Below, piece after piece: positions 7,042 to 11,630 of a DNA stretch of 11,630 nucleotides. Below the pieces are notes generated by a model that saw only the letters and a program-made list of their open reading frames with translations, was not told where the DNA came from and made no database searches. The number at the start of each line of letters is the position of its first letter. Position 1 is the first letter of the stretch. The stretch comes from Gammaproteobacteria bacterium (GTDB lineage: Bacteria; Pseudomonadota; Gammaproteobacteria; DRJJ01). The stretch lies in the NCBI GenBank assembly GCA_011052255.1, contig DRJJ01000001.1:1-11630 (forward strand), given 5' to 3'. The position numbers were made by a program, and so were the translations under genes.

Positions 7042-7476
7042 TCAGCTAATTCTCTTCAGTATAACAGCCTGGTAAACAGGGTTATTTCGTATTCTTCGGT
7101 AGAACAGGTTAACCAGCCCGAAACCAGCTAACAGGCCCAGAAGTCCAAACAGTATTGTCCAGGCCTCTCCCTGGCTATCAAGCTGCTGACCCATGAGTGC
7201 GCCGACAAATAATCCGGCCAATGGTAACAGATACATCGTAAACGAGGCACGCACCAGCGCGCGTTCACGTAATCCTATCAATACATTGTCTCCGGGCTTT
7301 ACACCCACAGGATCCAGCGCCCTGACCTGGTTTCGACGCTTACCCATCACGCTGGCCAGTACCGATGTACCGCAGCCACCGCGTACCTTGCAGGCACCAC
7401 ATGCCGACTCCCTTTGGGCTTCCACCCAGGCAATACCGGAATCCGTCTGTACGACGTGCGCATTCTCTTCAATCAT
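7042..7476 (-). CDS. rseC: RseC/MucC family membrane protein
   Basis: The 144-residue product has the RseC/MucC layout: an N-terminal domain with a cysteine cluster (Cys26, Cys29 and Cys35 in CGACKVRGGCG), the segment ALDPVGVKPGDNVLIGL (53-69), and two membrane spans (about 79-97 and 107-126) ending in a basic tail. E. coli RseC is a minor positive modulator of sigma-E, and the family has been linked to redox or electron-transfer maturation (SoxR reduction). Its biochemical role is not settled. The ATG overlaps the rseB stop as ATGA (7473-7476), so translation is coupled. It is the last gene of the tight rpoE-rseABC unit; a 174-bp spacer follows before mucD. Confidence 0.93.
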   Translation of the reverse strand: MIEENAHVVQTDSGIAWVEAQRESACGACKVRGGCGTSVLASVMGKRRNQVRALDPVGVKPGDNVLIGLRERALVRASFTMYLLPLAGLFVGALMGQQLDSQGEAWTILFGLLGLLAGFGLVNLFYRRIRNNPVYQAVILKRIS

Positions 7477-8492
7477 GGGGCTTTCTGCCTGGTATCCGTA
7501 TAGTAAACAGAATCACCAATCATCATGACCGCCGCCTCGGGCACCTCACCTACCACCGTAACCTGATAACCGTCCACAATCGTACCATATGCATTCACTG
7601 CGCCCATGTAGGAGACACCTTTCATCTCATCGGTTTTGGCACCCGGTTTTTCTATAAATACCGAAACAGATGACAGGCCATCGGTATAAACCAGATGTTC
7701 AACCGGTTGACGACCCATTGCAAGATTGTGTTCGGAATTTGCGATCATCCTGAAACCACCCGGCAAATGTTTTACCTTCCATCCGGCTATGTGTGTTGCC
7801 ATATGTTCATCTGTCATCCCCTCACCTCTATACCATTTAAACCCGTCATCCAGTGACACTGGCTTAAGGTGTTCTTCAGGAACCCTGTCCATTACTTTCA
7901 GGGAGGTAAACATAAGCTGTTCCAGTGCCTTGCCTTCATCATTGACCATGTCTGACTTAAGCAGCAAGGCTGTTTCGTTATCCAGCCACAGGCGATAGCC
8001 GTAGCGATACGGATCAAGCGGAATAACTCCGATTACAGTGGCTGGGCGGCCCGTCATACGATCAGATCCGATAACCCTGAAGTCATAATATTCTGACAGC
8101 CGTTGGTTCAGTTCCAGTAAACCGGGAGGCAGGTATTTTCGAGGCCGGGTTTTCTCAACCACAACAACTTCATTATCGGGCAGTATGCAGGTCAGTAAAT
8201 CATCTTCACGCAAGATTTCCCGCGCCGCTCCAACCAGTGAAAACAGCCTTTCAGATTCACCGACTGCTGTGCGTGAATGCACGATAGACAAAGCTTCGAG
8301 AGTTGAGCCATGCACATAAACAAAGGTACCTTCATAATCAAGGTTCTTTATCGCCGATGACATTTTACCCAGCCATTCACGCGCCTCGTCGGCTGTAGGA
8401 TGTTCGGCCCAGGCCAGTAACGGGTTCGACAGAACCCCTGCCACGATGAAAAATGCCAGCAGTTTAATGATTTTATCTACGTTTCTTTTCAT
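7473..8492 (-). CDS. rseB: Sigma-E regulatory protein RseB/MucB
   Basis: The 339-residue periplasmic protein has a signal peptide (MKRNVDKIIKLLAFFIVAGV..., probable cleavage after Ala-Trp-Ala at 27-29). The mature N-terminal domain begins with ADEAREWLGKMSSAIKNLDY and EGTFVYVHG, and the region YRYGYRLWLDNETALLLKS is typical of the MucB/RseB lipoprotein-carrier-like fold. The smaller C-terminal domain includes LPGGFRM and GLSSVSVFIEKP. The family binds the periplasmic part of RseA and shields it from the first-step protease. Lipopolysaccharide intermediates or other off-pathway lipids release it. The ATG at 8492 lies 20 bp inside the end of rseA, and an in-frame TAG precedes it closely, so this start is forced. 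The AGGA before it is too close to be a good ribosome-binding site, which again points to coupling. Confidence 0.95.
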   Translation of the reverse strand: MKRNVDKIIKLLAFFIVAGVLSNPLLAWAEHPTADEAREWLGKMSSAIKNLDYEGTFVYVHGSTLEALSIVHSRTAVGESERLFSLVGAAREILREDDLLTCILPDNEVVVVEKTRPRKYLPPGLLELNQRLSEYYDFRVIGSDRMTGRPATVIGVIPLDPYRYGYRLWLDNETALLLKSDMVNDEGKALEQLMFTSLKVMDRVPEEHLKPVSLDDGFKWYRGEGMTDEHMATHIAGWKVKHLPGGFRMIANSEHNLAMGRQPVEHLVYTDGLSSVSVFIEKPGAKTDEMKGVSYMGAVNAYGTIVDGYQVTVVGEVPEAAVMMIGDSVYYTDTRQKAP

Positions 8493-9033
8493 ATCCTGCT
8501 ATACGTGCATAGTGGAGCATACCCTGCAACTGGGTTGATGATACCGACTCATTATGGTTAACCAGATAACCATTCAGGCGACTTGCAATAGCAGGCTGTA
8601 CATTCCAGCGTAAACCATTGGTAGAAACAGTCTGTATGAGAGGGGGTTGTGTTTTAACACTGGCCAGTTCAGGTAACACAGGCGAAACCCCTGGCTGAGT
8701 AATATTCTGTAGTCCCAGCACTGCCATCATGGCCACTGATGCAGCTACAGCAAAACCGGCCAACGGACGCAGCCACTGCCTGACCGGCGACGACTCTTCA
8801 TCCGGTAAATACTCGGGTTCATCTTCCATCGCGGCACTGATACGCTGTGACAGGCCGGCATCGACATGAACCGGTAAATGATTCTGCATGGCGTCGCGAA
8901 TCAGGTGATAACTGCCCCACCTGTCGAGCATAGCCGGGTCACGGGTCAGCTGCCTGATCAGTAACTCGTGTTCCTGTTCCGGTAGCTCACCGTCCATAAA
9001 GGCAGAAAGCTGATTGTTTACTTTCTCGTTCAT
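8473..9033 (-). CDS. rseA: Anti-sigma-E factor RseA/MucA
   Basis: The product is 186 residues from the ATG at 9033. A GTG three codons upstream (9042) would also be in frame, but it lies within the strong ribosome-binding site GAGGTGG (9039-9045), which is ideally placed 5 bases before the ATG. The cytoplasmic domain (1-85) shows the anti-sigma pattern LSAFMDGELPEQE and WGSYHLIRDAM. A single membrane span lies at about 88-108 (GFAVAASVAMMAVLGL), followed by a periplasmic tail. The tail ends with RLNGYLVNHNE and GMLHYARIAGYE, the conserved C-terminal region of MucA-type proteins. RseA holds RpoE at the membrane until stress proteases cut it. The site-1 and site-2 proteases (DegS/AlgW and RseP) are not in this window. 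It follows rpoE by 55 bp. Confidence 0.95.
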   Translation of the reverse strand: MNEKVNNQLSAFMDGELPEQEHELLIRQLTRDPAMLDRWGSYHLIRDAMQNHLPVHVDAGLSQRISAAMEDEPEYLPDEESSPVRQWLRPLAGFAVAASVAMMAVLGLQNITQPGVSPVLPELASVKTQPPLIQTVSTNGLRWNVQPAIASRLNGYLVNHNESVSSTQLQGMLHYARIAGYEKKRR

Positions 9034-9038
9034 GATAA

Positions 9039-9045
9039 CCACCTC
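9039..9045 (-). promoter_or_regulatory. Ribosome-binding site that fixes the rseA start
   Basis: GAGGTGG on the minus strand ends 5 bases before the ATG at 9033. It overlaps the alternative upstream GTG at 9040-9042, so initiation at the GTG is unlikely and the ATG is chosen. Confidence 0.75.
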
Positions 9046-9088
9046 TTTATCCTGTCTGTCTGCTCATTATATATATTCACTACTAGTG

Positions 9089-9808
9089 TTAGACCAGCAA
9101 AGGTCGAATTTGCTCATCTATCGATTCTCGTGCACGAAATATGCGTGACCTGATCGTTCCGATCGGACAATCCATGGTCTGTGCGATTTCGTCATAGCTC
9201 ATCCCTTCCAGTTCTCGCAAAGTGATGGCAGTTCGCAAGTCATCCGGCAAATTATCGATTGCTGAAATAATCACTTGCTGTATTTCGTTGGTCAGCGCCA
9301 AACGCTCAGGTGTACTGATATCCTGCATGACGGGCAAGCCATATTGCTCTGCATCCTGTGCGTCCACATCATCACCGGGTGGGCGACGATTTTGAGCAAC
9401 CAGGTAATTTTTGGCCGTATTAATCGCAATGCGATATAACCAGGTATAAAAAGCACTGTCACCACGAAAACGTGGCAACGCACGATACGCCTTGATAAAG
9501 GCCTCCTGCGCAACATCCTGTGCTTCATGTGGATCTTTTACGAACCGCGAAACCAGCTGGATAATCTTGTGCTGGTACTTGAGAACAAGTGCGTCAAAGG
9601 CCTTCTTGTCCCCCTTCTGTACCCGGACTACCAGTTCCTGGTCCGCCTGATTAGCTCCCATTCGGGGCGTATCCTCCACAGAACCGGACTTTTTGGCTGA
9701 TAGCGCCTTGATGCTGGAATCTGCTTGTTTTGGCTTATGTTTACTCACAATATGGGTATATTCTTGTCGATCCAGCGGCAATACACAAGTCTGGGCCTGA
9801 TTGGCCAT
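9089..9808 (-). CDS. rpoE: ECF RNA polymerase sigma factor RpoE/AlgU (with possible N-terminal extension)
   Basis: From the first ATG the product is 239 residues. The conserved part begins near residue 51 (ANQADQELVVRVQKGDKKAF) and matches the 190-residue family length. Region 2 lies at about 62-141, with DVAQEAFIKAYRALPRFRGD and FYTWLYRIAINTAKNYLVAQ, which melts and reads the -10 element. Region 4 covers about 183-233 and has the helix-turn-helix MSYDEIAQTMDCPIGTIRSR, which reads the -35 element. The first 49 residues are Lys/Ser-rich and not part of the family. The 9808 ATG has GGAG at 7 bases. The internal ATG (residue 50, 9661) has GGAGG at 11 bases. Either or both may be used; the family length favours 9661, the ribosome-binding site favours 9808. 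The gene probably drives its own promoter upstream. Confidence 0.96.
   Translation of the reverse strand: MANQAQTCVLPLDRQEYTHIVSKHKPKQADSSIKALSAKKSGSVEDTPRMGANQADQELVVRVQKGDKKAFDALVLKYQHKIIQLVSRFVKDPHEAQDVAQEAFIKAYRALPRFRGDSAFYTWLYRIAINTAKNYLVAQNRRPPGDDVDAQDAEQYGLPVMQDISTPERLALTNEIQQVIISAIDNLPDDLRTAITLRELEGMSYDEIAQTMDCPIGTIRSRIFRARESIDEQIRPLLV
9673..9677 (-). promoter_or_regulatory. Internal ribosome-binding site for a shorter RpoE
   Basis: GGAGG on the minus strand lies 11 bases before the in-frame ATG at 9661. It would give a 190-residue RpoE, the normal family length. The spacing is on the long side. Confidence 0.45.
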
Positions 9809-9815
9809 AATATAT

Positions 9816-9819
9816 CTCC
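9816..9819 (-). promoter_or_regulatory. Ribosome-binding site for the long rpoE frame
   Basis: GGAG on the minus strand lies 7 bases before the ATG at 9808, the best spacing of the two rpoE candidates. It would start the 239-residue form, or a leader-like segment fused in frame to rpoE. Confidence 0.5.
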
Positions 9820-9892
9820 ATAAAGTGTGCCTGGCTGCCCAACTATTCGTGCCAGACAGCCCCTGACAGTTTTAAACCAGTAACTCAATCCG

Positions 9893-9920
9893 TTAGACTA
9901 GGCTGATGCTGAAAAATTCC
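9893..9920 (-). promoter_or_regulatory. Sigma-E (ECF)-type promoter for the rpoE operon
   Basis: On the minus strand GGAATTT (9914-9920) and GTCTAA (9893-9898) are separated by exactly 15 bases. The known sigma-E consensus is GGAACTT, 15-16 bases, then GTCTAA or GTCAAA, so there is one mismatch in the -35 element and none in the -10. Transcription would begin near 9886, giving a leader of about 78 bases before the first rpoE ATG. The -35 element lies in the first codons of the divergent nadB gene, and the -10 lies just before its ATG. Autoregulation of rpoE/algU by its own product is known in relatives. The assignment here rests on sequence match and position only. Confidence 0.65.
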
Positions 9921-11546
9921 ATACAGTACGATGTTTTAATTATAGGAAGCGGCGCGGCAGGTCTGTCGCTGGCACTGCGGCTGGCGGGGCGTTTGTCGGT
10001 AGCGGTATTGTCGAAAAGCTCACTCGGGGAAGGCTCAACGCTTTATGCCCAGGGCGGCATAGCCGCTGTACTCGACAAAAAAGATTCGGTAGAAAAACAT
10101 ATCGAAGACACGCTAGAGGCTGGCGCGGGTCTTTGTGATGAAAAAACAGTACGTTACGTTGTAGAGCGTGGCCCCAACACAATCAAGTGGTTACTCGGTC
10201 ATCGGGTACCTTTTACCCTGCTCGACAAGGAAGATGCCAGCAAGGGCTATCACCTGACTCGTGAAGGTGGCCATAGTGAACGCCGCGTCATCCACTCGGA
10301 AGATGCCACCGGCAAGGCTATAGAAACCACTCTACAGCAACAGGTGCGTAATCACCCTGGTATACAGATATATGAGCACCACCTGGCTATAGACCTGATT
10401 ACCGAGGCCAAACTAGGCCTGTCCGGTAACCGATGTCTGGGCGCTTACGTACTTGATAAACAGGCCCAGCGTGTAAGTGTGTTCGCCGCCGGCAACGTAA
10501 TACTGGCCACAGGGGGTGCGAGCAAGGCCTATTTGTACACCAGCAACCCGGACACCTCCACCGGCGATGGCATAGCGATGGCCTGGCGCGCCGGTTGCCG
10601 GGTAGCCAACATGGAATTCAACCAGTTTCATCCCACCTGCCTGTATCACCCTAGCGCCAAGTCCTTTTTGCTGTCCGAAGCGATCAGAGGGGAAGGCGGA
10701 ATCCTGCGCCTCGCAGACGGAACACGCTTCATGCCAAAATTTGATTCACGCGCTGACCTGGCACCACGAGACGTGGTTGCGCGCGCGATTGACCATGAAA
10801 TGAAACGACTGGGTGTTGATTGTGTTTATCTGGACATCAGTCATAAATCCGAAGACTTTATTATCGGGCATTTCCCGAACATCTATGCACGCTGCCTGGA
10901 ATACGGTTATGACATGGCTCGCAGCCCGATCCCGGTGGTGCCTGCCGCGCACTATACCTGTGGCGGTGTGATGACTGACCTGGCTGCGCGTACCGACCTG
11001 CCCGGGCTGTATGTGATTGGTGAAAGCGCCTATACCGGTCTGCATGGTGCCAATCGCATGGCCAGCAACTCGCTGCTCGAATGTCTGGTATTTGCCGAGG
11101 CCGCCGCCAGTGACATCCTGCAGCAAGAAGCCAGACCAGGCATCGCAACACAACTGCCAGCATGGGATGAGAGCAAGGTAGAGGATTCCGATGAACGTGT
11201 AGTAGTGTCGCATAACTGGGATGAGTTACGTCACTTCATGTGGGACTACGTGGGTATCGTGCGCACCACCAAACGCCTGCAACGCGCAAAGCGACGTGTC
11301 GACATGCTGGCCATGGAAATCAACGAATACTATGGCAATTTCCGCATCTCAAATGACCTGATCGAACTGCGTAACCTGGTAGAAGTCGCGGATTTGATTA
11401 TCCGATCGGCCCTGGAACGTAAAGAAAGTCGAGGCCTGCATTACACGCTGGATTATCCCGAGCGTAATATCAAGACTACACAGGCAACCGTATTAACACC
11501 CGGGATCAGCAAAAGTGGTGGGTTACATGTAGCCTCTGGAACATAA
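9906..11546 (+). CDS. nadB: L-aspartate oxidase (quinolinate synthesis)
   Basis: The 546-residue flavoprotein oxidises L-aspartate to iminoaspartate, the first step of de novo NAD synthesis; NadA then makes quinolinate. The FAD-binding glycine motif GSGAAGLSLAL is at 14-24, with STLYAQGGIAAV at 44-55. Active-site regions include TREGGHSERR (118-127), FHPT with His242, APRDVV with Arg288, HYTCGGV with His349, and GANRMASNSLLECLVF (381-396) with Arg384. These match catalytic or ligand residues of the E. coli enzyme with an offset of one or two. Length and ends are normal for the family. The start ATG at 9906 has only a weak upstream AGG. The gene is divergent from rpoE, as in E. coli and Pseudomonas, and its start overlaps the rpoE promoter. 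Confidence 0.97.
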   Translation: MLKNSIQYDVLIIGSGAAGLSLALRLAGRLSVAVLSKSSLGEGSTLYAQGGIAAVLDKKDSVEKHIEDTLEAGAGLCDEKTVRYVVERGPNTIKWLLGHRVPFTLLDKEDASKGYHLTREGGHSERRVIHSEDATGKAIETTLQQQVRNHPGIQIYEHHLAIDLITEAKLGLSGNRCLGAYVLDKQAQRVSVFAAGNVILATGGASKAYLYTSNPDTSTGDGIAMAWRAGCRVANMEFNQFHPTCLYHPSAKSFLLSEAIRGEGGILRLADGTRFMPKFDSRADLAPRDVVARAIDHEMKRLGVDCVYLDISHKSEDFIIGHFPNIYARCLEYGYDMARSPIPVVPAAHYTCGGVMTDLAARTDLPGLYVIGESAYTGLHGANRMASNSLLECLVFAEAAASDILQQEARPGIATQLPAWDESKVEDSDERVVVSHNWDELRHFMWDYVGIVRTTKRLQRAKRRVDMLAMEINEYYGNFRISNDLIELRNLVEVADLIIRSALERKESRGLHYTLDYPERNIKTTQATVLTPGISKSGGLHVASGT

Positions 11547-11574
11547 CTGTTGTTGCGGGGTACAGGATAGCTCC

Positions 11575-11618
11575 AATAACACCGGATATTATGTGTCCAG
11601 AATCGTGGCAGTGTTATT
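11575..11618. repeat. 8-bp inverted repeat downstream of nadB
   Basis: AATAACAC (11575-11582) and GTGTTATT (11611-11618) are perfect inverted copies 28 bases apart. The arms are AT-rich and no T-run follows, so this is not a clear intrinsic terminator. The 84 bases after nadB hold no gene that can be supported before the window ends; an ATG at 11591 opens a frame of only 13 codons to the edge. Confidence 0.3.
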
Positions 11619-11630
11619 TCGCTTCTTGCC

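Noticed and set aside
7193..7673. Overlapping plus-strand frames of 111 and 102 codons opposite rseC and rseB
   Set aside because: They are antisense to two conserved coupled genes and have no coding features of their own.
9034..9042. GTG at 9042 as the rseA start
   Set aside because: It overlaps the strong Shine-Dalgarno sequence that is ideally spaced for the ATG at 9033.
9871..9899. TTTAAA-17-TAGACT as a sigma-70 promoter for nadB
   Set aside because: It has only four of six matches in each hexamer and would start transcription at or next to the nadB ATG. It is too weak to list.
10746..11213. 155-codon minus-strand frame inside nadB, and a second one at 10861-11163
   Set aside because: Both are antisense shadows of a fully conserved nadB region that includes the active-site residues.

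Overview
This window is a conserved gammaproteobacterial housekeeping and envelope-stress locus, not a mobile or accessory region. Eleven genes lie on the minus strand in the order rpoE (algU), rseA (mucA), rseB (mucB), rseC (mucC), a mucD/degQ-type periplasmic protease, a small glutaredoxin-like gene, lepA, lepB, a DUF4845 gene, rnc, era, and the 5' part of recO, which runs off the left edge. nadB is divergent from rpoE on the plus strand. The nadB-rpoE-rseABC...lepA-lepB-rnc-era-recO backbone is the arrangement known from Enterobacterales. The extra mucD between rseC and lepA, and the DUF4845 gene between lepB and rnc, match the Pseudomonas-like version. I infer a non-enteric gammaproteobacterium of intermediate GC content. 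The genus cannot be named from this sequence.

Right part (about 7042-9920): the sigma-E module. A good extracytoplasmic-function (ECF) sigma-E-type promoter (GGAATTT, 15 bases, GTCTAA on the minus strand) sits across the start of nadB and points into rpoE, which implies autoregulation. RpoE transcribes envelope-stress genes. RseA is its single-span membrane anti-sigma factor, RseB is the periplasmic guard of RseA, and RseC is a two-span membrane protein with a cysteine cluster. The genes are tightly coupled: rseA/rseB overlap by 20 bp and rseB/rseC share ATGA.

Middle (about 5132-7041): a 174-bp spacer with a possible sigma-70-like promoter precedes the mucD-type serine protease. A 79-residue CxxC glutaredoxin-like protein follows.

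Left part (1-5128): translation, secretion and RNA-processing genes (EF4, signal peptidase I, a DUF4845 membrane protein, RNase III, Era, RecO) with gaps from an overlap up to 45 bp and no convincing terminator. They are probably co-transcribed.

I found no new multi-gene system. The points worth a second look are: the two possible starts of rpoE, which give or remove a 49-residue N-terminal extension; the sigma-E promoter embedded in the nadB start; the TTG starts of rnc and of the glutaredoxin-like gene; a hairpin over the latter's ribosome-binding region; two gene junctions where the upstream stop is in frame with the downstream start; and a short hydrophobic reading frame without a normal start in the rseC-mucD spacer.
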